Of a stretch of DNA of 64,000 bases, positions 46,601 to 58,600 are shown one piece after another. Source of the DNA: Lepeophtheirus salmonis. Its lineage: Eukaryota > Arthropoda > Copepoda > Siphonostomatoida > Caligidae. Each line of letters opens with the position of its first letter. Position 1 is the stretch's first letter. Location of the stretch: the NCBI RefSeq assembly GCF_016086655.4, contig NC_052136.2, positions 43,268,492 to 43,332,491 of the forward strand, written 5' to 3'. Made by a program: the position numbers and the translations under genes. The notes below the pieces were generated by a model, which was not told where the DNA came from, did not search any database, and saw only the letters and a program-made list of their open reading frames with translations.

Positions 46601-47661
46601 ACTCGTCCCTGAGCCTTGGAGAGCATGGAAGGAGTCACAGACTCGCCGAAGCGAGCAATGGGTGTGGGCACAGTTTTATTTTTCTCAAACAAGGCCTTCC
46701 TCTCCCGAAGAGACAACAATGCGGGATCCACAGAGGGTGAAGACTTTTCAAACAGAGTTTTCTTTTCAAACAGTGTTCTCCTTGAGGCAGTATCAGATTT
46801 ATCAGGGCCGCTGTTCCTGCTACTGCTGAGATGATTTTCTTCTGAAGAGCTTTTGGAGATGTCATGTACCAGGGGCTGTACATAGGTTCTAGCAGGCTTT
46901 GGTGGCGGTGGTTTGGGAGGACTCACAAACTGTAGAGGATGTGGTTTGGAGGGACTGGGAGATCTCCGGGGCACTTGCTGAATAAAGTTGCGATTTTGAG
47001 TGACTTGAACGGGAGGAAAGGATTTGACGGGACTGAGGGATCGGGATCGGCGCCGGTTGAAGTCGTAGACCAATTTGCTCCTGGAATCCGTCTCTTGGAA
47101 TCCCTGCGCCTTGAGACTCTTGATGAAAGAAGGATCCTTCTTTCTGAGAGCGGCGTCCACATCCACGACCTCGGACGTGGGGATCTTTTGGGGCTCCTGT
47201 TTGGGACATCCCGCGTCGTGTTCCCAAGCGTTGAATTTGGCGGCGAGTCCCGCCAGCCGCTTCTTCCGCGCCTCTTTCTCGTCTTGGAAGAGGGGCTCTT
47301 CTTCTTTGGGATCAGGAGCGGAAGAGGAACGTTCCCGCGGCACGCTTGACTGTAAACCAATGAGTGCCTTGAGTTCCTCTTTGGTTTCCGGATCCATCGG
47401 CCCCGAGAAAGTAACGACTTTCTTCGTTTCCACTCGTTCCTCCGTCGTCTTGCTCACGGTCTTCTGGATGAGGGCCCCTTTGCCCTCGCTGAGCCGTTCC
47501 TCCTTCTCGGACATCTGGACCCGAGTCGTGACTTCGTTGCTCCGCTCCTTCAGAGGACTTCGAATCGCTTTTCCTTCCTCACCAACGGATTTCAGCCGAG
47601 AATTCAGCGCTTCTCTCCGAGCTCGAGTTCGAGCCAATAGTCGACTCACTTCCTCATCCAT
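43604..47661 (-). CDS. anln: Anillin (actin-binding cytokinesis scaffold)
   Basis: Six exons on the minus strand: 47661-46359, 46304-45954, 45885-44928, 44853-44527, 44192-43914, 43855-43604, all GT-AG. About 1156 residues, close to other anillins. Anillin links RhoA, actin, myosin and septins at the cleavage furrow. Seen: amino motif LLARTRARREALNSRL; Pro-rich PPKPPPPKPARTY; four LFEK motifs (about 300-430); a coiled stretch before the anillin homology region (about 700-740); the homology region (about 740-980: GSISISGVTLRLKTDF, LEVYALQTRKE); a carboxy PH domain (about 985-1110: GFLTLFTDVNGFGDW, RWCLLSGNSLRFWRYPED). Start chosen at MDEEVSRLL, which fits the family; an upstream in-frame ATG at 47712 would add 17 residues. 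One base is missing in the A run at 46382-46388, just before the first donor, so exon 1 as read hits a stop. Confidence 0.92.
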
Positions 47662-50076
47662 TTCCTTGGTTATACTTCTTGGGCACCGCCTATTCACTTC
47701 TAAAAGACTCAATGAAGTTCAAGTTCTGTAGTTTTTTGGTTTTTCTTTTGGTCCGCTCAAAATTTCAAAAAAAAAAAAAAGAAGAAGAGCCACAGAATAA
47801 TATTCCTTATTTTCCTCATTTTTATATTCATATTTCAACATTTTTTCTCAAGCCCATTATTCGATATTTTTTAAATATGAATCATAATATAATTTCACTG
47901 TAAACGTTATTTCCAGCTAGATAAAGTAATATGGACCATAGAAAATATATTACGGAAGTCTCAATAGCTCTAGATGTCCATGATTAATGCTTTGGAGGGT
48001 TCTCCAATTCACAAATTCTTATGGTTAAGTTTATACGAATTAAAACGGATCCGTGAGCCATTGACTTGAAACTAAGTAAAAAAAAACAACAGCAAAACTC
48101 AATTTATACATTTATAATTTAAATCAGAAATATGAAAAATACCTAAGAGTGTATTTTAACTGACGTTATAAATTGCCTCAGTTGGGTGCTCAAAGTTAAA
48201 ATTTTGACTATATAAAATGGACAAATTTACAATAAATCTTGATGAAACTCTGGCAAATAGCTATAAAAATAAAGACTCAATTAAGGCCTGCTTGAATATT
48301 TTTTGATAGCAGTAATAATAAACACTGATATTTGAATTATACTAAAGTAATGTGTAGTGAAAAATCGCTAAAAATGACTAGATTTTTGATTTTTGATCGA
48401 TTCGGAACGATAAAAGTAGGATAATTAGAGAAGAATATCATATTCAATCTATTATAATAGTTAACTTTTATTTACAACACGGAAATAACTAATAAGATCG
48501 TGAAACGATTTAATAACATATTTTAATTGATATTAGGGTCAGATATATAATAAACAATGCAATGGAACGATAAAAAAATTTTAGACAGTAAGTTAAAGTC
48601 TTTATATTTGTTGGCCCCATTTTAACCTCCAAACGTTGACTATTTTCCTTAATATAATGAAAAAAGGGGTTTCATTGTTATAAAACTTGGTTCTTCAGGG
48701 GCCCAAAATGGGCAATATCAAAATTGTGACGTCACCTGAACCCAACCTATAATGCAAGTCTAGTCAAGTTTTTGGTCATAAGTCCTCAAAATTATTTTCA
48801 GCTCACTTCAGGTGACCATAGAGATAAGGCTTAACATGATTTCAGTGCAAATAGTTTTCGAGTCGTTAGTCTTGGCTCTTGAGTGCCAAGTCTAGCGTAT
48901 AGTCTCGAGTCCAAGTCCATATATATTACGTTCAATAAGAATCATTCTTAGAAGAATAAGAAATGATTCAATTTAATGTAATGAACATATATTATTGATG
49001 GATTTATTATGGACCTTCAAATACTATCTTATATAAAAAGGACTTGATGCAATTAATAGATGGGTTTACTCATGAATTTTATTGCTTAAAGGTTTTAATC
49101 TATGGACTAGTAATAGTATTTACAAGTCATAAATAATGTGAGAAAATATTCTTGGAAACTATATTTGAAAAACATAAAATATGTATATATAATTTACGTC
49201 AATGAGGTCTGAATGAAGGACATTCGAACCATTGTGTCTCGTTTTTATTTATATAATGTATATTATAGAACTAAAAAGTCCTATTTAATAAGTATTTGTT
49301 GTATGGAATATGAAGGCAGTAGAACTATCCTGTCATGTAATATATATTACAATTGAAATCCCCAAGGATAATTTTGTTATTCATTATTACGACTACTAAT
49401 AATAGTGTTAATGTAACAAACTCTTTGCGGTTTGCATCTGCAAAATTATTTAAAACGGCATTGAATTTGATATTGTAGTAATTGATTTGCTATAATATTA
49501 GCACCTTATTTTTAAAAAATTAAGGTTTTTTTTTTTTTGATATACAAGGAAATATTAATGTGTTTACATAATATGTGCACTGTACAAGAAACCATATTTA
49601 CTTCCATTCTTTTTTAACAAATGTTCCTAATCATTAGGAAAATTAATTGTGATTAAATGAATGCAAGAGACTGAAATTCGTTGTACAGCCATTTGATCAT
49701 GAGCCAAACTATGGCATATTTATTTTAAAAAAGAAGATGATGTTCGATTTACCATTAGTATCGTATTTAAGAATCTATGTAATAACAAATTTAGATTCTT
49801 GATAATAAAAAAATATTATTAGGGTAATGTTCTGTTATTATAAATTATAAAACCTTAAATTTGATTTTGTTGTGTTATTTGTCATAGATTTTTCAACATG
49901 CGCTATTTGCTCTAAAATACCGGACATTTGATGAATTTAAGTTTTTGGTCGTCTCGAACACGATATAAAAAGAACGAATATCTGGAGGAAAAAGGATGGT
50001 TGATTACTCTAACTGAACGTTAAATATATGACAATATATTCAACGTTATCTAACTAGGTATGCTTTATATTATATT
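47662..50076. other. Intergenic region between anillin and the P-like element
   Basis: Contains the anillin promoter on the minus strand. A CHR-like TTTGAA (plus TTCAAA, 47764-47769) lies about 105 bases ahead of the start codon. The remainder (about 2.3 kb) is AT-rich with no recognised gene or repeat. Confidence 0.4.
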
Positions 50077-52490
50077 CTGGGACTATATAAAGAGGGACTT
50101 GCATCTTATTTTCATACTATACCATAGTAGGTATAGAAGAAGATGAAAAAAGTATGAATACTATTATATAGTTATATGGTAGCATTGAAGGGATAAATTA
50201 AGTCATTTATGAAATTTTTTCAACACATTTGTTTTAATTAAGAGAACATATATAATTATGTTACTATTACGTATATATTTTTAATAAATAAAGAAATACA
50301 TTTATACTAGAAACTTAAGAATATTAAATGAAATTAAAGTAATAAGTATGAATGTGAAAATAAAAACATCATATAATTTGTATCCAATTGTTCCAAATAC
50401 AAATATTTGTAGTCTTTCTAATTCTAATTTTACTATGAAAGAATATCAAGCCAATCTATTGTTTTATATATACGGATACTGAGCCTCCTCCATCATTAAA
50501 ATCATTTTTTTAAATTAAAGATTGCAAATGCACGACCTTTTTGATTTCGGGGAAATCAATAACTCAAGGTGATGAAATTTCTGGCGAAGATCGAGACTGC
50601 ATCGAAACTTTCCAAGATAGTGTTAATAGGGGTGGTATTAAAAGGGCTTCAGATTTATTATAGTCAACTACTTTTCATATTAGTCAGCTTTACAATATGA
50701 TATTCTCAGAGACCAAAACTCGACAAATTTTATTGACCTTGACAAATACAAGACGATGATTTACAAAGCTATCTGTCAATTTTAATTTATTAGAAACGAG
50801 AGATTCCGATCTTCCTATTGGTTTCATGTTCATTAAATGTTTGGACTAATAATTCTCTACGTAAGTTTCGAAAAAATCCGAAACTTCAAGAATTATGGAA
50901 GGCTACTGTTCCGAAGGAATAGATATCTGGTAATATATTCATATTTTTTAAATTTTATTAAGAATTATATTTGCATAGAAAAATATTCCTGTAAATTTTT
51001 AATATTAATTTATAACATCTATTATTGAATAGAATATATTAATATATATATTTCTTGTTGTATTTTTATATCTTAATATTTGATGAAGGAAAATATCCGT
51101 ACTTATTATAGCGAGTGGTATGCTATATTCACTTTTTATCATCATTTGACTTTGAAACAGAGCCCCAATAGAGTAATATCAAATTAAAAAGAGGAATTTT
51201 GAAGAAAAACAACTATACAATCGCTACATCTCCAAGAAGGGCAATAAAAAGTCCCTTGACAACCACTATTCCTTCCTAGTTAATCCTATTTAATACAAAT
51301 ATCCTCCTTCATCCTAGTTAGAACAGGAATTTCACTGTCAACAGCAAATTACTTAAAGCAAAATTTCAAGGATTTGAACGATAATGAAAAAGTAGTGTCG
51401 ATCCTTTTAAACGAAGTATATTTTGCTCAAAAAGTTGAACATGTGTATGGAAAAATTGATGGATTCAACGAAGATGGAGTAACTAAAACTCTCTCTGCTT
51501 TATGGTAAATTCGATTCTGGTCAATATTATAATGTAGTTGCTATGATAACGATAGTGAATATATCATCTAGAACAATGGTATCTCAAAGTTTTAGAACTA
51601 CTAACACGAATCGGATTTAACGTGGTGGGAACAATTTCAGATGGTCACTTTGCTAATGTCATTTTTTTTACTAATGAACTGTGGTGGTTTATTTAGAGAA
51701 TATATAGAAAATCCTTTCAAGCTTCCTCTATTTGTTATTATCATTTGATACGGTTCATTTGTTCGAAAACATTTACAAAAACCATCTTTATAGACCGTAT
51801 ATCACAAAGTCCAACTTATAAATGGAATTGATATAAATCTGATTGTGATGAGTGATTTCTGCATACATCAAGGGCACTGAACGACTCTTATTAATGAAAT
51901 AGTTTTCTTAGAGTAGGAGACGAAGCAGTGTTGACTTTCAAGAATTTCAAAGGAGGAGCTGTGTATGCAGGATGAAAACTCTCTCTATTCCTTCCTGGGT
52001 ATTTCTGTCGATTAATGGAACTCCATAGTTCTTATATGTAGAAGATGACGATGATTCTTTAGAATATCTAGAGGAATTTATGCATAAGGACAATGATTAA
52101 AGAGATCACAAGTCCCTATCACAGACCTTGACATGAAGAATCACAACGATCCTTCAATTTAAGGAGATGAGATCCAACGAGTGAAGCACTTTTTCAAGGG
52201 TTCATGTCTTAAGATTATAGATCTCTTGAACAGACCATGACATTGAATAGAATATCAGAAGGCGTGTGAATTGGATATTCCTAGGAACGGGAAGGATGGA
52301 TAAATGCAGATCCATATATCCAATTGCTACGTAGGAGAGATCCATCCAAATGACGATGAATGAAATGTCTTTCCAACTCCTCACTTCTCCCACCTCCTTC
52401 TGCTGACTCCAGACCGCCTTGAAATGGAATTCAAATACTCAGCTCCATAGATTTTGTAAGTCAAAAAGGAGTAGTAAGTACCAAATTACA
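50077..52490 (+). mobile_element. P-element/THAP9-like transposon relic, copy 2
   Basis: The left end CTGGGACTATATAAAGAGGG matches copy 1. The right end near 52440-52490 is worn (TTTTGTAAGTCAAAA). The body is the inverse of 7358-9624 plus a transposase segment absent there. The plus strand at about 51390-51480 reads KVVSILLNEVYFAQKVEHVY, then GKIDGFNEDGVTKTL, and at about 51745-51795 FDTVHLFENIYKNHLYRP. These are the conserved catalytic-core blocks of P/THAP9-type transposases. At 50590-50650 DCIETFQDSVNRGGIKRASD is the carboxy-terminal block, yet it lies upstream of the core. Many stops. Dead. Confidence 0.7.
51350..51870 (+). pseudogene. P/THAP9-like transposase core remnant
   Basis: Plus-strand relic with the LLNEVYFAQKVE block (an acidic residue in the place of the first catalytic position), a diverged middle, and FDTVHLFENIYKN, the histidine-containing block after the second catalytic region. 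One frame change and several stops separate them. The DNA-binding THAP zinc finger expected at the amino end was not found. P-type transposases cut and paste DNA with an RNase H-like fold. Confidence 0.65.
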
Positions 52491-52586
52491 TTATAAATTA
52501 TAATATCTTATTCAAAGGAGCTGATTTGTGATTCCATGGATGAACTGGAACTATAGATAATAAAAAATCACGCAACCTTTCACGCC

Positions 52587-52628
52587 ATTGGTATGACGTG
52601 ACAGTGCTAGAAGGCGGTTGATTTTCAA
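52587..52628 (+). promoter_or_regulatory. Candidate NDC80 promoter motif cluster
   Basis: Within 160 bases upstream of the NDC80 start codon lie an inverted CCAAT box (ATTGG, 52587-52591), a CRE-like TGACGT (52594-52599), and GGCGG (52613-52617) followed four bases later by TTTTCAA (52622-52628). The GGCGG-N4-TTTGAA spacing is the known CDE/CHR arrangement of late cell-cycle promoters. The CHR half here is imperfect. The annotation is by motif only. Confidence 0.3.
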
Positions 52629-52747
52629 TTTTAAGTTGAATTGTACACAAAGGAGGGGATTGAAGCGATCGTGTTTATTATATGGAATTATTGATAATTA
52701 TAAATATTAATTACTAGAATAAATTGGAATAATAAAGTAAATACGAA

Positions 52748-54802
52748 ATGCAGGCTCGAAATTCTGTGGGTGGGAAATCTCTGGGAGCAGGTTCTCTAAT
52801 GCGTTCATCTTTAGCATCATGTGAGAATTTGAAAGATGTCAGAAAGCGAAGTTCTTCCAAGAATCGGAACTCCCATTTGAAAACACCCATTTCTCAGTCC
52901 CAGTTACAGCATATGTCGAGTTCATCCCGGTATTTTTTCCTTCATTTCCTTCGATATCCTTTTATTTTATCCATTCTATTCTAATCTTTGTAGGAAAACG
53001 GGCTCCACATCCAAAAACCGAGGATCGATTGTTGTTCCCGATTCGAGAGCCACAAAGGATACTCGGCCTCTAAGAGATAAGCATTGGCAAACGGAACAAG
53101 TGAAAAACCTTATTGATTTCCTTAGAGAACACAACTATCCAAACAGAGAACTCACTTCCAAAAGTTTCCCTTTGAGTGCCTCTGAGTTTCGATGTCTCTT
53201 TAACTTTTTGTACGGAATTCTCTCTCCTGGTTATGTTCTCCCACAAAAGTTTGAGTCAGAACTTACTTCTTTATTAAAGGTTCATTTATACTTAACAATT
53301 AATTAATTGACTCCTAATAAATCTTAATATTGTAATTGTTCTCTAGGGACTTGATTATCCAGGAGTCATTTCCAAGTCAACATTCGTCACTATTGGATCA
53401 CTACACTCATGGCCTAGTATTCTTGGTGTTATTGTTTTCATAAAAGAGATGGTTGTATATTACTTGGAGCGAAAAAGTCAATCCTTCTTTGTGAAGGTGG
53501 ATGAAAACGGTCAGGAATCCGAAGATATGGAAAGTAAACTCTATTTTGAATTTTATATTAATACCTACAATAAGTTTATGGATGGTCAAAGTGACTTTGA
53601 GCAAGAGATCAAAAGAACTGGAGTCCAAACTATTGGATCGCCTAGATTTGAATCCTCAAAACTTACAAAGTCTAATAAAAAAACGTGATCAGTTGAAGGA
53701 AACTTTTGATAGCATCAAAGCCGAAACAAATCACCTTGATTCACTTCGTCAAAAGAAGGAACTTATGGCCAAGGATCGTGAATACTTTATGGATTATAAA
53801 GCCAAATACATTGACTACACTGAAAAAAAAGCAAATGAACTGCAAAATATGAAAAAGAAAAATGAGACTCTTCTAGAAGAGATTAAAACTCTGGAACAAA
53901 CCATTGAGCTGAACAAGAACGATAGTGGTGCAGAAGAATTGACCACTGAAAACCATAAAGCAAGATTTGATTCATTGGAGGAAATATATTCTAATATCAA
54001 TAATGAAATTCGTATTACTGATGAGGATATTTGTGTTCTTGAAATACAAATTAGTAAACTCAAATTCAAGTCTGATGTGGTCATACGTGAGTTTAACACG
54101 TACATTGAAGAGTTGGAGGAGTTTTCATTACCAAAAATAAGTGATATTGAGGATTTTGACAAAGAATATCATTCTAATTTACTTGTTGCCCTAAGTTCGA
54201 AGAAGAAGGAACTTCGTCAAATACAAGATGAAGTTGAAACTGACTTATCCTCTATAAATACCATCAAACTCGAAGTTGAACTCCAAAAAGAAGAATTAAA
54301 TAACCTCATGAAAGAATTGGAACTTCAAAAAATGGAGTTCCAAAATATCGAGAGAAATATGAAAGAGGAAGAGATAAATTTGGACTCAAAAATATTGAGT
54401 TTAAAGGATAAATGCTACAATTTGGACCAAAAGAACCACTCCCCACAGATTAGGTCTCTTATAGATAAATTTAACAAACTGGAAGGGATTCGTGATCAGA
54501 AACGTGAAAAACTTGATGAAAGAAAGCAAGAAATTGAAGAATTTTTAGAAAGTGCTATGGAGATATCTTGTTCATATGTGTAAGTATTTATCCTACCCTT
54601 ATCGTTTGTCTGACTTCAGTTTCTAAATTGTCTACAATAATATTTTATTTTTTTAAGGGAAAAAATGACTCAAATGAACACTATGGACATGGATAAAAAA
54701 ATTGAATCACTGAAGTCCTCCCTGGGGAATGATGAAAAATTATTGAGAAAAATGAATAAACATATTCAATTTTTAAAAGATAGAGAAAAATTTAAAAATT
54801 AA
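52748..54802 (+). CDS. ndc80: Kinetochore protein NDC80/HEC1
   Basis: Four exons: 52748-52929, 52994-53279, 53347-54579, 54658-54802, introns 64-78 bp, GT-AG. About 614 residues (human 642). NDC80 is the microtubule-binding subunit of the outer-kinetochore NDC80 complex. Seen: a basic, Ser-rich amino tail (KDVRKRSSSKNRNSHLK), the site class phosphorylated by Aurora B in the family; a calponin-homology domain at about 85-200 (RPLRDKHWQTEQVKNLIDFL, FRCLFNFLYGIL, LDYPGVISKSTF, HSWPSILGVIVFIKEM); then long heptad coiled coils to the end. Start ATG at 52748 is the first in frame. One extra A in the run 53611-53614 shifts frame between FMDGQSDFEQEIK and ELESKLLDRLDLNP. Removing one base restores continuity, so this is probably a sequence error or a single-allele lesion. 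Confidence 0.93.
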
Positions 54803-55739
54803 ATTGGGACTTTTACTTGCTTTTATTGCCTGTTTATTTTATATTTATTATTTATCTGTGGGTACATAAAAGACAAAGTAATGTTTAATTTTATCTCCAT
54901 AGGTATAAAAATGTTGTATACCTACGTTTAAATAGTACTTAATAGCTTACAATATGTAGAGTATTATATTATAATTTTGCTTTTATTAAAAAAACCAAAA
55001 CAAAACGTAGAATATAAACATTCTATTTTACTTACGAATTTTAAGGGTTTTTTCTTTTAAGCCATGGATATTTGCTTAATATATGTATGGTTCTAGGTTT
55101 TTTATTACTCATATACTATAGTGTGTGGACCACTTTGGAGAAAATGAGAGTGTTTTTTCAATCTTTTTGTCGTAGTGTTCATCAAGCTTGATAGACAAAT
55201 TGCAAGTTACGTATACATATATCAATCCGGGTGTGTTACTTGCCAGATTCGGTAATTGGGATTGGAATTCCCGTTACAATCGGAGAGTTGATCTTGAATT
55301 TCAAGGCGGTGAAATTTTAGCGAGTCCACCGCACTGAGCAAAATACTTGTTAGATGAAGTTGCTGCTATTATGTTTTTTCTGATCTCAAGTAAAAAAAAA
55401 ATCAAGCAGGACTACAGTTCTTAATAAATAAATTATAATTAAGTACAAATTTTAAATTTCAGACAATAAATAATAAAATTTTGAATGTGACACGATTAAT
55501 TAAGTAATTCATCAACTATAGTTTATTCAGCATTCATAGATTATTTTTGCTATATGGAAAACCTATTTATAAATATAGCTACGAGTCAGGTCAAGGAAAA
55601 TTCATAAGAAAAGATTTTGTGTCGAAATGACAGCTTTTCAATGACGACTCTGAACCCAAATAACTGGAACACTAAGAAAACAGTTCTGCGGCAAAGTCAA
55701 GTAGCAGTCTATAAAAAATGACTTCTATAATTATTTTTG
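54803..55739. other. Downstream flank of NDC80
   Basis: AT-rich 3' region and spacer. No exact AATAAA close to the stop was noticed. No other gene recognised. Confidence 0.35.
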
Positions 55740-56110
55740 GGCTTCCCAAAAATAAGTTAATTGAAAATTTATATTTTTGGAGAAAAAAAAATCAGAAAAT
55801 ATAATTTTTTTGAAAAATTATATTTCAAATATTGGGGAAAAAAAAAAATCTGAAATTAAAATTCATGTCTTTAATTTTTCGGAAAAAAATTTCAAAAATC
55901 TATAGCTATTCTCAAAAAAAATATATTTTTTGAAAATAGAATTCCAATATTCCAATTTTTGGTAAAAATATTTCCAAAGTTAAATCACAAATATTAAACA
56001 TTTACAAAATTAACTGGGTATTCACAGAAAATTAAATTAAATTTTTTGGAAAAAAAATTGAAATATTAAAGAGATCCAATTTGTACCCCTAATCGTTTTA
56101 ACCATAGACA
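55740..56110 (-). repeat. Body of a GGCGTCC-type repeat
   Basis: A/T-run blocks (TTTTTGGAGAAAAAAAAATC, TTTTTGAAAAATTATATTTC, TCTATAGCTATTCTCAAAAA) match the bodies at 1-360 and 15410-15830. The GGCGTCC head is not preserved. Confidence 0.5.
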
Positions 56111-56124
56111 AGAACAGCTAGTAG

Positions 56125-56425
56125 TCACTTAGTACCAGGTCCGGACTGTAGGTTGGATGCATAAGAGCTTTCCATCCGATCTTCTGACGCGCCATCAAAG
56201 ATGTGTGCGGCCGGGTGTTGTCTAGAAGATGTCTTGTTTTGTCCTATTTACCATTGTTGGCCACTTCTTTTCGATCGCCAGCTTCAAACGGTCGAGTTGC
56301 TCACAATAGAGGGCAGGAATTAAATAGTAGACACTAATTAAGTCTGCTGTATTAATGTCATATTTTATTAAAAGTGTAGCTATATATATGTTATTCTGGG
56401 ATACCCTAGCCTTATTAGAAATAGA
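56125..56425 (-). pseudogene. Mariner transposase fragment
   Basis: The minus strand reads YCEQLDRLKLAIEKKWPTMV, then NRTKQDIF, then in broken frame TTPGRTHL and W.VRRSDGKLLCIQPT. The order equals the mariner block QLDRL....RP.L.NR...FH.DNARPHT through the start of the H..YSPDL block. The metal-binding Asp and the final Asp are lost or changed. No terminal repeats. Confidence 0.65.
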
Positions 56426-57140
56426 CCACAAAACTTTTCAATAAATATCTGGTTACCTTGAATCTCCCAACTTTTACAAAATTTGTTATTTTCGTTTCTT
56501 TAACCCCTTTTTATTGAAAACCGACGTATGTATGTATACCTATGCTTTTAATAAGATAGGACATTGATACAGTAGACTTAGTTAATTTCTAATATTTTAT
56601 GTCATAGCGTAGTTATACATTTGTAATTCTACAATGTTGTTTTACCCCAAACCAGTTGGAATTAAAGAAAACAAATTTAAACATTGATTATATTAAATTC
56701 TCTTAAGACTGCATTAATTAAATGTTCTTTATTTATATCCACTTGTAGAAACTTGAACTTCAATACCGGCATGTAAATAATAAGAATATCATTTTATGTC
56801 TTATAAATAAACTATTTCCTTAGAGGAACATGAAAACGGTGAAAAGGCCGTGATTCCTCTCACCGAAATCCTTGATTAATAATTTCTTGGACAGCTTCCA
56901 TTAGCTCTATTCAAAGCTATTATGACCGTCTACTGGCAGTCTGAATGGCAATGGGATGACAATCCCCCTCAAAGTGACAAACAATTCGCCCATTTTACCT
57001 TTAAACTATGCAGTCTTATTAACAGAAAAAATAATATTAATTCCCTTAGATCCAAGACCTTGTCTAGATCAACCATGCCATTAGAGTCCCCAGCTTTAGT
57101 AGATTCTGAGGATCAAGGCACGGGAGGACTTTCATTGCCG
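56426..57140. other. Unannotated spacer
   Basis: Contains AT-rich sequence, then from about 56830 a less AT-rich stretch that may be the far 3' part of the DIRS-like relic. The plus frame at 56922-57176 has no family text. Confidence 0.35.
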
Positions 57141-58600
57141 CGCCCGATTTATCGATTCCTTCGATATCCTCTTTAACTGTAGGAACAATTTTGCTCCTGT
57201 CCACTTGGGAGTTATTAGAATTGCTGGGGAGCAACTTTGTGCTTATAACTAACGGAAGCAGTGGAACTGGAGGGAAGAAGTAACTCTTTCCTTCCATCTG
57301 ATGGAACACATATCCAATACTTCCACGTTTACGCGAATAAATCTATCTCGGATTGGAACCAACGATAAACTATTTAGTTGAATACTTCTTCTCTCAACCC
57401 GAACTCCCATGTTTAAAGAGACTCTCTTGACAAAAAGTTCACTCGTGTATTTTCCTTTGAAGGAATCTTTAAATGGTGCACAAGCCAATCTCAGTTCTTC
57501 TCACGCTCGGAAGAGATTTGTATTTCTGGATTAAAAGGGCTATCAAAATTCTCATTTTCTAAATCGAATCGAAAATTTCTCTCGAAAAGTGGGGCAAACT
57601 CAAAAGCCGGCTTCACACTTTTAACTAATCAAGTTATTTGTTGAAGGTCCCGGGCCGGCAATTCTCGCCTACGGCGAAATTTAGAGGCAAGATCCCGCAT
57701 CTTTTGCGCTTTCTCCTCAAGAAGGGGAATCGTCATGGACACCGAGTCCCATAACAACCTTAGATGAATGAATTGCGTTTTTGGAATCCAAGAACTCTTA
57801 TTCAAATTGACCTTGAAACCAAGGATTGTTTATAAAATCAATGCTAAGCACGAGGAGAGTGAGGCATGTACAAAGTCATAGGCCTGTAAGATTAAGTAAT
57901 CTAAATAAATGTTATAACTTATTCTAAGTTGTGACCTTAGATATGAAATCACAGGTTTCAACAGTTTAGTAAAGATTCTTGGTGCTGACGTAAACCCAAA
58001 ACATTAAGCTTTAAATTAATAAATTATATTTCTCGATCAAAATCTGAAAAAAACGACGATGGTCGGGAAAGATTTTGTAAAAATGGAAGTATCAAAAAGA
58101 TCTAAAGAGCATTGTAAGGAATCTTGGTCAAGCCAAAATCTTAAAGAATCAACAGATTCTAATTTAAATTTAGAATAAACTGTAAGTTTATAAAAGGCCT
58201 TGAGATTAATTATTACTCTCCATCGATAATTATCCTTCTTAGGAACTACAAATAATCCACAAATGAAGGAAGGAGACGAATCACTTTTAGTAACCGTCTT
58301 TATACCTCCAGAAAGTAACATTTCCGCTGCTTCTCCATCTATAGCTTCTTTAGCCTCCGGACATACAGGAAGATTCCTTCCCACAAAGTAATAGAAAGGT
58401 TCGTTAGAGAAAAAAATCTTGATTGTTGCTAGCATGCTTGTCTCTTCATGGCCCACATGAGATGCCTGGAAGATGACTTGTAGGTCTTTGCTCTCTCCAG
58501 TTAACTTCATGGTGAGGTCCTTCTCCACATCAATCTGGATGAGACAGACTTTCCTCTTGTAGAGCATGCTCCTTTTGTGTTCACTGAACACATTTATGAG
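57141..58600 (-). mobile_element. DIRS-like retrotransposon reverse transcriptase relic
   Basis: Minus strand. 58591-58037 holds LLSGGIKTVTKSDSSPS, LFVVPKKDNYRWRVIINLK, KFKLESVDSLRFWL and SLDLFDT (first catalytic Asp). After frame breaks come CFGFTSAPRIFTKLLKPV (about 57990), YLDYLILQA (about 57910, YLDD changed to YLDY), DSVSMTIPLLEEKAQKM (about 57730), and EFGLREEVFN...SEIDLFA (about 57345-57410), the RNase H-region block typical of DIRS-like elements. The loss of the second YLDD aspartate makes the polymerase inactive. No tyrosine recombinase or split/inverted termini were found, so a Gypsy-like origin is less likely but not excluded. Confidence 0.65.

Noticed and set aside
46939..47731. 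Long plus-strand frames (136 and 218 codons)
   Set aside because: Antisense to anillin exon 1. The conserved protein text is on the minus strand.
53449..53688. Separate 79-codon gene ahead of the 360-codon frame
   Set aside because: Both frames are parts of NDC80 exon 3 split by a one-base break.
53815..54162. Minus-strand Ser-rich 115-codon frame
   Set aside because: Antisense to the NDC80 coiled coil.
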